64,000 nucleotides of DNA from Lachnoanaerobaculum orale (GTDB taxonomy: Bacteria > Bacillota > Clostridia > Lachnospirales > Lachnospiraceae). The stretch lies in the NCBI RefSeq assembly GCF_003862485.1, contig NZ_RRCM01000001.1:1818931-1882930 (forward strand), written 5' to 3'. Under the pieces are notes generated by a model. The model saw only the letters and a list, made by a program, of their open reading frames with translations. It did no database searches and was not told the DNA's origin. Made by a program: the position numbers and the translations under genes. Of this stretch, positions 28,827 to 36,742 are shown in pieces; the stretch's first letter is position 1, and each line of letters starts with the position of its first letter.

Positions 28827-29603
28827 TCACTTATTCAATGCTTCGAATGCGAAAAGGGCTGCACCTAAAGCTCCTGTCAACTGAGCGAGTTTAGGAACTT
28901 CTATATTCTTTCCAAGTGCATCTTCCATAGCCTTCACGACACCTATGTTTTTTGCCACTCCACCAACCATGACAACTTTATCCTTTATACCAACTCTTTT
29001 CGCAAGTGCTGCCACTCTACCTGCTACAGAAATATGGATTCCGGCTATTATATCTTCTTTATTAACACCTGCAGACAAATGTGAAATAACTTCCGACTCT
29101 GCAAATACTGTACATGTACTGCTTATATTAACAGGTGATTTTGACATCATTGAAATTTCACCCAACATTGAAACCTCTGTTTCCAATACTCCTGCCATAA
29201 CATCTAAGAACCTGCCTGTACCTGCTGCACATTTATCATTCATGACAAAATTAGATAAATTTCCATTCTTATCTAATAAAAGTGCCTTTATATCCTGTCC
29301 ACCAATATCAATAACTGTTCCCACATCCGGAACAAGAAAATGTACTCCTTTAGCATGACAACTCAACTCACTAATCTGCTTTTTTGCTCCCTGATATGTC
29401 ATTCTTCCATAACCGGTTACAACAACAGCCTCCATATCACTTTCTAAAAGATTACTTTCCGTTAACAATTTTTCCTTTACACGTTCCGGTCCACTGGTGC
29501 CTGTGCCTGAGGTAATAATTGCCGTACAAACGATTTCTTTACCATCCTTTAGCACAACTCCCTTTGACGCAGTAGAGCCGAAATCCAATCCCATTGTATA
29601 CAC
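28827..29603 (-). CDS. 2-hydroxyacyl-CoA dehydratase activator (HadI/FldI-like)
   Basis: ATP-dependent activase that injects the starting electron into the dehydratase; 258 residues with the ASKHA ATPase fold. The phosphate loop [12 protein letters not shown] opens the protein. Cys125 (in [10 protein letters not shown]) and Cys164 would bridge the single [4Fe-4S] cluster of the homodimer, with the 39-residue spacing seen in HgdC. The start is GTG with AGG 8 nt upstream. It sits between the CoA-transferase and the dehydratase genes. Confidence 0.94.
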   Translation of the reverse strand: MYTMGLDFGSTASKGVVLKDGKEIVCTAIITSGTGTSGPERVKEKLLTESNLLESDMEAVVVTGYGRMTYQGAKKQISELSCHAKGVHFLVPDVGTVIDIGGQDIKALLLDKNGNLSNFVMNDKCAAGTGRFLDVMAGVLETEVSMLGEISMMSKSPVNISSTCTVFAESEVISHLSAGVNKEDIIAGIHISVAGRVAALAKRVGIKDKVVMVGGVAKNIGVVKAMEDALGKNIEVPKLAQLTGALGAALFAFEALNK

Positions 29604-29625
29604 TTTTCTACCTCATTAATTATGA

Positions 29626-30834
29626 TTAATTTATAACTTTGTTTTCTCTGAGTTTGCTAAGCTCATCATCACTGTATCCTGCCTCTTTTAATACTTCTAC
29701 TGTATGTTCTCCAAGTAAAGGTGAAAGCTTGTACTCTTCCTTTTCTCTCTTTGGGAATTGTACAGGATTTGTGAACATAGTTCTTTCATTTCCATTTCTG
29801 TATTTTATTTTAATCAAGAAGTCATTATCCCAACACTGCATATCATTTGCAATATCAACAGGAGTCTGTAACTTTTCAAATGGAATACCTGCTTTTTGTA
29901 ATCTCTCACACCATTCATTTATAGGACGTTTTGCAAATTCAACTTCCATCATATCTACAAATTCTTCAATATAATTTACAACACTTTTCATTGTGCTATA
30001 TTTAGAATCCTTCAAATCCGGACGTTCTATTACTATATCGCAAAATCCCGGGAACCACTTGTCGTATTGGAAAAACGCTAATTGCAACCAATTTCCATCA
30101 GAACACTTATATGTAGTATTAAGTGGATTTGGAGGATTCTTACGTGTTATCGGCATATTATATCCATACTGCGCCGCATTAACATATAAGCCTAATCCAA
30201 ATACAGCTGTATGGAATAAAGACACTGTTACTTTTTCGCCTTCTCCTGTCTGACCTTTATTATACAGAGCAGCCAGTATACCTGCTGTAAGGTTCATTCC
30301 GGCATAATGATCGCCTAATGCCGCCGCTGAATTACATGGAGATGTATCCTTCTCCATAAGACTTGCTGCTACTCCACCTCTTGCAAAATATGCAGTATAA
30401 TCAAATGCCGGATTATCCTTTGCAGGACCTTTTTCACCATATCCCAACAAATGAGCATATATAATATGCGGGAGTCTCTTGTGAATACTTTCATAATCTA
30501 AACCGCTCTTAACCAAAGCCTTTTCTCTAGTATTAGTCAAAAAAATATCAGCAGATTCAAGTAGCTTGAATATTATCTCGACTCCCTCAGGTGTTCCTGT
30601 GTCAACTACAATACCCTTCTTTCCGGAGTTTTCCATCTCAAATAGTGGACATTCATCTTCTCCGGTAGGAAAATTCCATTGCATTCCTACGGCTCTAGTC
30701 ATATCTCCAAATGCAGGTTCAATTTTTATTACTTCTGCACCCCAATCTGCTAAAACTCTACCGCTTATAGGTGCTGCAACAAAATTCGCATATTCGATGA
30801 CTCGTATGCCTTCTAACAACTTCCTTTTACCCAT
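29626..30834 (-). CDS. Type III CoA-transferase (HadA/FldA-like)
   Basis: A 402-residue CaiB/BaiF-family CoA-transferase that should move CoA from the product acyl-CoA to the incoming 2-hydroxyacid. N-terminal VIEYANFVAAPISGRVLADW and GAEVIKIEPAFGD are typical. The likely catalytic Asp is residue 145 in NPAFDYTAYFARGG. It is the first gene of the operon, 46 nt downstream of the -10 element. The family also includes cinnamoyl- and carnitine-type enzymes, so substrate is inferred only from the operon. Confidence 0.92.
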   Translation of the reverse strand: MGKRKLLEGIRVIEYANFVAAPISGRVLADWGAEVIKIEPAFGDMTRAVGMQWNFPTGEDECPLFEMENSGKKGIVVDTGTPEGVEIIFKLLESADIFLTNTREKALVKSGLDYESIHKRLPHIIYAHLLGYGEKGPAKDNPAFDYTAYFARGGVAASLMEKDTSPCNSAAALGDHYAGMNLTAGILAALYNKGQTGEGEKVTVSLFHTAVFGLGLYVNAAQYGYNMPITRKNPPNPLNTTYKCSDGNWLQLAFFQYDKWFPGFCDIVIERPDLKDSKYSTMKSVVNYIEEFVDMMEVEFAKRPINEWCERLQKAGIPFEKLQTPVDIANDMQCWDNDFLIKIKYRNGNERTMFTNPVQFPKREKEEYKLSPLLGEHTVEVLKEAGYSDDELSKLRENKVIN

Positions 30835-30879
30835 ATTTTATCCCTCCTTATTAAATATGTGAAAAATGTATCTAATTTC

Positions 30880-30908
30880 ATTATGTATAGTTAAATATAT
30901 ATAGTCAA
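30880..30908 (-). promoter_or_regulatory. Promoter of the CoA-transferase/dehydratase operon
   Basis: TTGACT (30903-30908), 17 nt, CATAAT (30880-30885). The transcript would start near 30873 and have a leader of about 40 nt with AAGGAGGG before the CoA-transferase ATG. Confidence 0.7.
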
Positions 30909-31148
30909 GTGTTATATAAATAAATATAAAATAAAAATAGATATAAACTTTGTATATAAATATTTTTTATATATTATAAAAAGCAACATAATTTTAGATA
31001 TATTTATAGAAATATAAAATATATGAAGTTGATATTTTTATGAATAATAAATATTATTAATCCTATCGATTATCTACTTATTTGAGTATTGTGAAATTTT
31101 ATCCAAGATTATTGTATATGATTTTACATACTAAATTTTTTTTATACT
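30909..31148. other. AT-rich intergenic stretch upstream of the operon promoter
   Basis: About 240 bp with very low GC content, long A and T tracts and no convincing reading frame on either strand. A palindrome AATAATATTTATTATT lies near 31045-31060. It may act as an UP or curvature element or carry operators for a regulator encoded elsewhere. I see no riboswitch fold. Confidence 0.5.
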
Positions 31149-31191
31149 AAAAAGACTCCCTCATTGGAAATTCCAACTTCAGGAGCCTTTT
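31149..31191. terminator. Terminator after ldh
   Basis: Long hairpin on the minus strand: GGCTCCT pairs with AGGGAGTC (with G-U pairs), and inside it GTTGGAA pairs with TTCCAAT. TTTTT follows on the minus strand and CCTTTTA on the plus strand. It separates ldh from the CoA-transferase operon promoter. Confidence 0.78.
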
Positions 31192-31219
31192 ATTTAAAAA
31201 TTACTATATTTTCTGTTTT

Positions 31220-32173
31220 TTATTTCTCATTCAACTCATCATATGTCTGTCTCAGCTCTTCACATGACTCGGCGAACTTTGCCTTCTCTTCGTCTGTGAG
31301 TGATATCTCAAGTATTCTCTGGATACCTGAACTGTTTACTACACATGGCACTCCTACAAAAACATCGTTCTGTCCGTACTCACCGCGCAGGTTAGCCGAA
31401 ACTGTTATGACCGAGTTCTCGTTTCCAAGGATTGCCTTTGTAATCCTTGTGAGGCTCATACCGATGCCGTAGTATGTTGCTCTTTTAGCTTCAATTATCT
31501 TGTAAGCCGCCGTTCTTACCTCTTCCTCGATACGGCTGAGCTCTTCCATCTTAAGCTTACCCTTTGACTCGGCTATGATGTCGTCGATAGGCTTGGTTGC
31601 AAGCAACGCATTTGACCAAGGTACAAACTCGGAGTCGCCGTGCTCACCGATAACATAAGCATGTACACTTCTGGGATCCGCCTGTATATAAGAGCCCAAA
31701 AGATATTTTAATCTTGCAGAATCCAGTGCGGTACCAGATCCTATTACTCTTCTCGGGTTGAAACCGCTAAGTTTATATGTGATCTCGGTCATTATATCTA
31801 CAGGGTTTGTAGCTACCAAAAAGATACCGTTGAAGCCGCTCTCTGTGATAGGATCTATTATTGATTTGAAGACCTCCATATTTCTCTTTAGAAGATCTCT
31901 TCTGCTTTCACCCGGAGCCTGAGCTACACCTGCACAGATAACCACAATATCCGCATTGTTGCAGTCATTGTAGTCTCCTGCCCATATTCTCATATGTGAT
32001 CCTGAGAATGCAAGGCCATGGTTAAGGTCCATAGCTTCGCCTTCGGCTCTAAGTCTGTTGACATCTATAAGAACAAGTTCGTCCACTGTATTCTGGTTTA
32101 ACATGGCATAAGCATAGCTCATACCTACCATACCGCATCCTACCAGTACGACCCTTCTTTTATCACTTCTCAT
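31220..32173 (-). CDS. ldh: L-lactate dehydrogenase family 2-hydroxyacid dehydrogenase
   Basis: A 317-residue NAD-dependent L-lactate/malate dehydrogenase family enzyme. The NAD fold begins RRVVLVGCGMVGMSYAYAML. The substrate loop GVAQAPGESRRDLL has Gln at the position that favours lactate over malate. The catalytic His is in IGEHGDSEFVPWS, and the substrate-binding Arg is in TALDSARLKYLLG. The start at 32173 follows AAAGGAGC and overlaps rlmB. L-2-hydroxyisocaproate dehydrogenases belong to the same family, so a wider 2-oxoacid range is possible. Confidence 0.9.
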   Translation of the reverse strand: MRSDKRRVVLVGCGMVGMSYAYAMLNQNTVDELVLIDVNRLRAEGEAMDLNHGLAFSGSHMRIWAGDYNDCNNADIVVICAGVAQAPGESRRDLLKRNMEVFKSIIDPITESGFNGIFLVATNPVDIMTEITYKLSGFNPRRVIGSGTALDSARLKYLLGSYIQADPRSVHAYVIGEHGDSEFVPWSNALLATKPIDDIIAESKGKLKMEELSRIEEEVRTAAYKIIEAKRATYYGIGMSLTRITKAILGNENSVITVSANLRGEYGQNDVFVGVPCVVNSSGIQRILEISLTDEEKAKFAESCEELRQTYDELNEK

Positions 32174-32918
32174 ATTTTGCTCCTTTCGCAATCCTCTGTC
32201 TGACTATTTCATATGCAAGTACACCGCAGGCTACTGATGCATTCAATGAATCTATGTCTCCCTTCATCGGTATAGAAGCTATGAAATCGCAATTTTTCTT
32301 GACGCCTTCGCTTACTCCGTCCCCCTCGTTTCCTATGATGAGGCCTATACTGCCTGTCAAGTCTATATTATACATCTTTTCGCCACCCATGTCAGCACAT
32401 ACGAACCACATTCCTGCATCCTTTAACTCTTTCATGGTCTTGTTGATATTTGTAACCTTGGCCACAGGTGTATAATTGATTGCTCCTGCAGAGGCTCTGG
32501 CAACCGCGGCGGTAAGCCCTACGGCTCTGTGCTTCGGAATGATCACACCGTGCGCACCGCAAAGGTTTGCGGTTCTTATGATGGCACCCAGATTGTGCGG
32601 ATCTTCTATACCGTCCAAAATAAATATAAAAGGCGGCTCACCGTTTTGTCTTGCTTTTTCCAAAATATCTTCCACACTTGCATACTCATATGCGGCAACT
32701 ATTGCAACGACTCCCTGATGCTTCCCTGTTTCACTCATGCCGTCAAGTCTGTCCTTACTTACAAAGTTTACATATGTACCGTGCTTTTTCGCTTCACGAA
32801 GAATGGTTGAAATGGCGTAATCCTTCAGTCCGTCCTGAATATACAGCTTATCAACAGTTTTACCGCTTCTAAAAGCCTCTATTACTACATTTCTACCCTC
32901 AACGGCATTCTCATTCAT
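32163..32918 (-). CDS. rlmB: 23S rRNA (guanosine-2'-O)-methyltransferase RlmB (TrmH/SpoU)
   Basis: SPOUT-fold methyltransferase of 251 residues for a 2'-O-methyl guanosine in 23S rRNA. The N-terminal substrate domain begins NAVEGRNVVIEAFRSGKTVD. The three SpoU motifs are visible: LDGIEDPHNLGAIIRTANLC, IIGNEGDGVSEGV and IPMKGDIDSLNASVACGV. Its ATG overlaps the mrnC stop by 4 bp and its end overlaps ldh by 11 bp. Confidence 0.93.
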   Translation of the reverse strand: MNENAVEGRNVVIEAFRSGKTVDKLYIQDGLKDYAISTILREAKKHGTYVNFVSKDRLDGMSETGKHQGVVAIVAAYEYASVEDILEKARQNGEPPFIFILDGIEDPHNLGAIIRTANLCGAHGVIIPKHRAVGLTAAVARASAGAINYTPVAKVTNINKTMKELKDAGMWFVCADMGGEKMYNIDLTGSIGLIIGNEGDGVSEGVKKNCDFIASIPMKGDIDSLNASVACGVLAYEIVRQRIAKGAKYEK

Positions 32919-33364
32919 ATCTTTACTCCAATATCATTTTTATTCAAATACAGATCAATTCCAAGTTTTACAAGCTCCAACGCCCTGTCACACCTGTTAT
33001 CCAAGTACAAAAAACCTATAAGTGCTTCAAAGCCTGTAGCATATTTGTAATCGGTCATGCTGGCATTTTTTGCCATAGTATGAGGCGAAGAGTTCCTGCC
33101 TCTTTTAAAGACGGTGTACTCTTCCTCACTCAGATTATCACTTATCAGCTTTATAATCTCGGACTGTGCACCGGCCTTGACTAAAGAAGTGGCGTCCTTA
33201 TTTAACTTGTTTACAGGTCTGTTCCCCATGGAAACCAATATACTTCTTACTATAAGCTCATATACGGCATCGCCTATATAGGCAAGTACCAAAGGCGAAA
33301 ACTCCGTAGCTTCTTTTCTTTCTATATTAAAGGGCTTTAGAAGATAATCTAAGATCTCTTCCAT
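32915..33364 (-). CDS. mrnC: Mini-ribonuclease III
   Basis: RNase III catalytic domain without a dsRNA-binding domain, 149 residues; it matures 23S rRNA ends in Firmicutes. The signature LVLAYIGDAVYELIVRSILV contains the catalytic acidic residues. It overlaps cysS by 16 bp and rlmB by 4 bp. The order cysS-mrnC-rlmB is common in Firmicutes. Confidence 0.94.
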   Translation of the reverse strand: MEEILDYLLKPFNIERKEATEFSPLVLAYIGDAVYELIVRSILVSMGNRPVNKLNKDATSLVKAGAQSEIIKLISDNLSEEEYTVFKRGRNSSPHTMAKNASMTDYKYATGFEALIGFLYLDNRCDRALELVKLGIDLYLNKNDIGVKI

Positions 33365-34758
33365 TTAACACCTTCTCTGGTATCTTCAAGTACAATTCCC
33401 TTATCAAGAAGATCATTTCTTATCTTATCAGCAAGTGCAAAGTCCTTATCCTTTCTGGCCTGAGTTCTCTGCTCTATCAGATCCTCTATCTCACTGTCAA
33501 GGATTTCAGTTTTTCTTTCCGTGATAATTCCTAGAACATCACAAAGAGGCTCAATTACTTTCAAAAGCCCTTTTGCATACTCTGCGGTTGAAGTTTCATT
33601 CAACGTTGTATTTGACAGCTTGATAAGCTCAAATATTGCACTGATGGCATCCGCAGTATTGAAATCATCATCCATTGCAGCTACAAATTTATCCTTAAGC
33701 ACCTTGGCAATCTCAAGATTTGAAAGCTCCGCATCACTAATCGGTGCCTTATTGTCTCTTTGTATAGCACTCTTTATGTTGTCAACACCTGTAAGTATTC
33801 TCTCAAGGCTGTTCTTTGCAGCTTCCATAAGATCTGCTGAGAAATTGAGCGGACTTCTGTAGTGTGCCGAGAGCATAAAGAATCTTAATACCTGAAGATC
33901 GTACTTCTCACTGATATCTCTTACCGTAAAGAAGTTTCCTGCAGACTTACTCATCTTTTTATTGTCAATATTTAAGAATGCATTGTGCATCCAATAATTC
34001 GCAAAACTCTTACCGCTTGCCGACTCCGACTGGGCTATCTCATTCTCGTGATGAGGGAAGATAAGATCCTCACCGCCACCGTGGATATCTATCTGATCTC
34101 CAAGATATTTCTTGCTCATTACCGAACACTCTATATGCCAACCCGGTCTGCCTTTTGACCAAGGTGAATCCCAAAAAGGCTCTCCGTCTTTTTTCGGCTT
34201 CCAAAGTACGAAGTCATTGCTGTCTTCCTTGCCGTCTTCTCCTGTCACCTTTATTTCTCTAAAGCCCGACTGAAGCTCGTCTATATTCTTATGTGAAAGT
34301 TTTCCGTAGTCTTTAAAGCTCTTTACTCTGAAATAAACCGTACCGTCCTTTGCAACATAGGCGTGACCGCTCTTTATAAGCTCTCCTATCATATCCTCCA
34401 TTCCGCCTATTTCCTGTGTGGCAAGCGGATTTTTGGTGGCAGGAAGCACATTCATAGCCGCCATATCTTTTTTACATTCATCTATGTATCTTTGTGAAAT
34501 AACTGCGGCGTCTACGCCCTCTTCGATAGCCTTATTGATTATCTTATCGTCTACGTCTGTAAAGTTTGAAACATAGTTTACTTTATAACCTCTGTACTCA
34601 AAATATCTTCTTACAGTATCAAAAAAAATCATAGGTCTGGCATTACCGATATGTATCAAATTATATACTGTAGGTCCGCAGACATACATTCTGACTTTTC
34701 CCTCTTCTATAGGTACAAACTCTTCTTTTCTTCTGGAAAGTGTATTAAAAATTTTCAT
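33349..34758 (-). CDS. cysS: Cysteinyl-tRNA synthetase
   Basis: Class I aminoacyl-tRNA synthetase of 469 residues. The active-site region YVCGPTVYNLIHIGNARPMI includes the HIGH-type motif HIGN and the first zinc Cys. ECSVMSKKYLG and HHENEIAQSE supply further zinc ligands. KMSKS lies in NKKMSKSAGNFF. It starts 14 nt after ispF. No T-box leader was seen, and the gene is internal to the operon. Confidence 0.97.
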   Translation of the reverse strand: MKIFNTLSRRKEEFVPIEEGKVRMYVCGPTVYNLIHIGNARPMIFFDTVRRYFEYRGYKVNYVSNFTDVDDKIINKAIEEGVDAAVISQRYIDECKKDMAAMNVLPATKNPLATQEIGGMEDMIGELIKSGHAYVAKDGTVYFRVKSFKDYGKLSHKNIDELQSGFREIKVTGEDGKEDSNDFVLWKPKKDGEPFWDSPWSKGRPGWHIECSVMSKKYLGDQIDIHGGGEDLIFPHHENEIAQSESASGKSFANYWMHNAFLNIDNKKMSKSAGNFFTVRDISEKYDLQVLRFFMLSAHYRSPLNFSADLMEAAKNSLERILTGVDNIKSAIQRDNKAPISDAELSNLEIAKVLKDKFVAAMDDDFNTADAISAIFELIKLSNTTLNETSTAEYAKGLLKVIEPLCDVLGIITERKTEILDSEIEDLIEQRTQARKDKDFALADKIRNDLLDKGIVLEDTREGVKWKRS

Positions 34759-34772
34759 ATTTTCCCTTTTTA

Positions 34773-35312
34773 TTATTTATTTTGGCAGCCTCCACAGCTT
34801 TCGCAATCTCTGACGGAAGGATTTATATAAAATGCATCTCTGACAGAGTTCAAAAGACAAACGCTATGTGCCGCAATACCGCTTTCATCTCCTGTAAAGC
34901 CGAGTCCTTCTTCGGTAGTTGCCTTTATATTTAGCTGATTAGATGAAATGTTTAAAGTATCACATATCACCTCTTTCATCTTTTCAATATATGGTGCAAG
35001 CTTCGGCTTTTGAGCTATTACGGTAGCATCTATATTTTCTATTATATATGTGTTCTCGTCAAGTATATTAGCAACTTTTTTCAAAAGTTCTACACTGCTT
35101 ATTCCTTTATATCTGTCATCACTGTCCGGGAAATGCTTTCCTATATCTCCCAAAGCTGCAGCGCCGAGCAGGCTGTCCATTATTGCATGCAAAAGTACAT
35201 CCGCATCGGAGTGACCCAAAAGTCCCAAAGAATGTTCTATTTCAACGCCGCCTATTATAAGTTTTCTGCCCTCTACAAGCTTATGTACATCATATCCGTG
35301 TCCTATTCTCAT
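34773..35312 (-). CDS. ispF: 2-C-methyl-D-erythritol 2,4-cyclodiphosphate synthase with cysteine-rich tail
   Basis: Fifth step of the MEP isoprenoid pathway, a zinc-dependent trimer. The zinc and substrate motifs [20 protein letters not shown] and [20 protein letters not shown] are intact, and [20 protein letters not shown] closes the fold. The protein is 179 residues, about 20 longer than usual. The extra tail ends [11 protein letters not shown] with three cysteines in a CXXCXXC pattern, which could hold a metal or form disulfides. The start follows AAAGG. Confidence 0.95.
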   Translation of the reverse strand: MRIGHGYDVHKLVEGRKLIIGGVEIEHSLGLLGHSDADVLLHAIMDSLLGAAALGDIGKHFPDSDDRYKGISSVELLKKVANILDENTYIIENIDATVIAQKPKLAPYIEKMKEVICDTLNISSNQLNIKATTEEGLGFTGDESGIAAHSVCLLNSVRDAFYINPSVRDCESCGGCQNK

Positions 35313-35325
35313 ATTTACCTTTCAT

Positions 35326-35356
35326 AAAAAAACAGGCAAGTCAAAGACCTGCCTGT
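35326..35356 (-). terminator. Terminator just upstream of ispF
   Basis: Stem acaggca/tgcctgt (35332-35338 with 35350-35356), extended by three inner pairs around an AAA loop, followed by TTTTTTT on the minus strand. The T-run ends about 13 nt before the ispF ATG. It ends the HPr-like transcript and leaves little room for a separate ispF promoter. Confidence 0.85.
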
Positions 35357-35403
35357 AAATACCGGACAAGCCGGTTTCATATCAAATTGTAATCTAAAAT
35401 TAA

Positions 35404-35646
35404 CTAAGCAATCTTTTCAATACCATTCATATGACTATCTAAGAATGCTTCCAATTCTTCATTCTCGCCGTTATAAGATACTACCAAAACATGTCTAAGA
35501 TCTAAGCTGAGCACTCCTAAAATTGATTTTGCGTCGATCACTATGCTGTTATCGTACAAATCCACATCAAAATCACATCCTGTAGTGACTTTTACGAAGT
35601 TCTTAGCATCTTCAACAGATTTAAGGCGTATTTTTCTTTCCTTCAT
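35404..35646 (-). CDS. HPr-like protein lacking the phospho-histidine site
   Basis: An 80-residue protein with an HPr-type pattern. DAKSILGVLSLDLRHVLVVS matches the HPr segment around regulatory Ser46, with Ser kept. The N-terminal half EDAKNFVKVTTGCDFDVDLY lacks the GLHARPA motif, so it cannot carry PTS phosphate on His15. This resembles Crh-type regulators. The start at 35646 follows AAAGAGGTG; the longer frame to 35727 crosses the promoter and is rejected. HPr itself is encoded 101 bp upstream. Confidence 0.75.
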   Translation of the reverse strand: MKERKIRLKSVEDAKNFVKVTTGCDFDVDLYDNSIVIDAKSILGVLSLDLRHVLVVSYNGENEELEAFLDSHMNGIEKIA

Positions 35647-35698
35647 ATCAACACCTCTTTCAAAAACGTAACCCAAACTATCTGAGCTACGATTCCAT

Positions 35699-35727
35699 AT
35701 TAAAGCACTATGCTTAGTATATGTCAA
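35699..35727 (-). promoter_or_regulatory. Promoter of the HPr-like gene
   Basis: TTGACA (35722-35727), 17 nt, TTTAAT (35699-35704). The transcript would start near 35692, with a 45-nt leader. Confidence 0.75.
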
Positions 35728-35747
35728 GTGCGATATGTTAAAATTTT

Positions 35748-36014
35748 TTATTTTTCTCCAAGTCCCGACTCGATAGCCTCAACTAATGTATTCATTGCCT
35801 CTTCTTCGTCTTCACCGTCAACTATCAAGTTTACCTCTGTACCTGACTTGATACCTGCAGCCATAACATTAAGCACACTCTTTGCAACTATCTTCTTCTC
35901 GCCATACTCTATAATAATATCTGACTTGAACTTCATTGCAGTCTGTGACAAAACTCCTGCCGGACGAAGGTGCAAACCTGAAGGATTTTTAATAGTAATT
36001 TTTCTACTTAACAT
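35748..36014 (-). CDS. ptsH: Phosphocarrier protein HPr
   Basis: An 88-residue PTS phosphocarrier. NPSGLHLRPAGVLSQTAMKF contains the active His and neighbouring Arg. AKSVLNVMAAGIKSGTEVNL contains Ser46, the target of HPr kinase. The AAN-like 'NVMAAG' replaces the usual 'GVMSLG', a common clostridial variation. ptsI is not adjacent. It has its own strong promoter. Confidence 0.92.
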   Translation of the reverse strand: MLSRKITIKNPSGLHLRPAGVLSQTAMKFKSDIIIEYGEKKIVAKSVLNVMAAGIKSGTEVNLIVDGEDEEEAMNTLVEAIESGLGEK

Positions 36015-36069
36015 AAGACTCTTCCTTTCACAATATCGGATTAAATATCCGCATAACTATTACTGAATT

Positions 36070-36098
36070 ATTATAAAGCAAACTATAACAATCGTCAA
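36070..36098 (-). promoter_or_regulatory. Promoter of ptsH
   Basis: TTGACG (36093-36098), 17 nt, TATAAT (36070-36075). The -35 element overlaps the last bases of queH. Confidence 0.8.
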
Positions 36099-36742
36099 AT
36101 ATTATTCTCTCTTTCCTTGGCCCTTTCTATCGATTCACGCTTTGAAAAAGAGCATCCGCAGTAGTCCTGTCTGTAGAGACTGTGCTCCTTTGAAAGGTCT
36201 ACTGAACGCTTATAGCCGTTTTTCTTTTTAAAGTCGCTCGGTAAATAACGTACATTATACTCCTTTGCCACTTCCTCACCTATCTCACACAGTTTGTTTG
36301 CATTTTTCATAGGCGAAATGGTAAGTGATGTTGTAAAGTAGTCAAATCCGTAATCACATGCGGCCTTTGCCGCCTCATGAAGCCTTAATTCAAAGCAGAT
36401 ATCACATCTTTTGCCGCCTTCTTTTTCATTTTCATAGCCTTTTATCTTACTGTGAAAGATACTCGGGTCGTAATCTCCTTCTATGAACTTCACTTCACTT
36501 TTAAAGTTCATCTCCTCTATAAGTCTCTTTGCCTCCTCGACTCTGTGTCTGTACTCTTTTGTATCATCAATATTCGGATTATAGAAAAACACGGTCAAAT
36601 CAAAGTATTTTTCCAGATATTCCATACAATATGATGAACAAGGTCCGCAGCAGGCATGCAGAAGAAGCCTTGGGCGATTGCCCAAAGCTTCCTCTTTCTT
36701 TATAATATCTTCCAATTCTTTTTGTAAATTTCTCTTTATCAT
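36095..36742 (-). CDS. queH: Epoxyqueuosine reductase QueH
   Basis: Last step of queuosine tRNA modification by the non-orthologous QueH (DUF208) family, 215 residues. The cysteine motifs [38 protein letters not shown] and [15 protein letters not shown] supply cluster and catalytic cysteines. The gene overlaps rpoD by 4 bp (ATGA). No other queuosine genes are close. Confidence 0.92.
   Translation of the reverse strand: MIKRNLQKELEDIIKKEEALGNRPRLLLHACCGPCSSYCMEYLEKYFDLTVFFYNPNIDDTKEYRHRVEEAKRLIEEMNFKSEVKFIEGDYDPSIFHSKIKGYENEKEGGKRCDICFELRLHEAAKAACDYGFDYFTTSLTISPMKNANKLCEIGEEVAKEYNVRYLPSDFKKKNGYKRSVDLSKEHSLYRQDYCGCSFSKRESIERAKERENNI

Noticed and set aside
25296..30834. The dehydratase operon as the acrylate (lactate to propionate) pathway
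   Set aside because: The CoA-transferase is type III (CaiB/BaiF), not the type I propionate CoA-transferase, and gene order matches had/fld operons. It is not fully excluded because the dehydratase families are close.
32918..34773. A T-box leader for cysS
   Set aside because: cysS starts 14 nt after ispF, leaving no space for a specifier stem and terminator.
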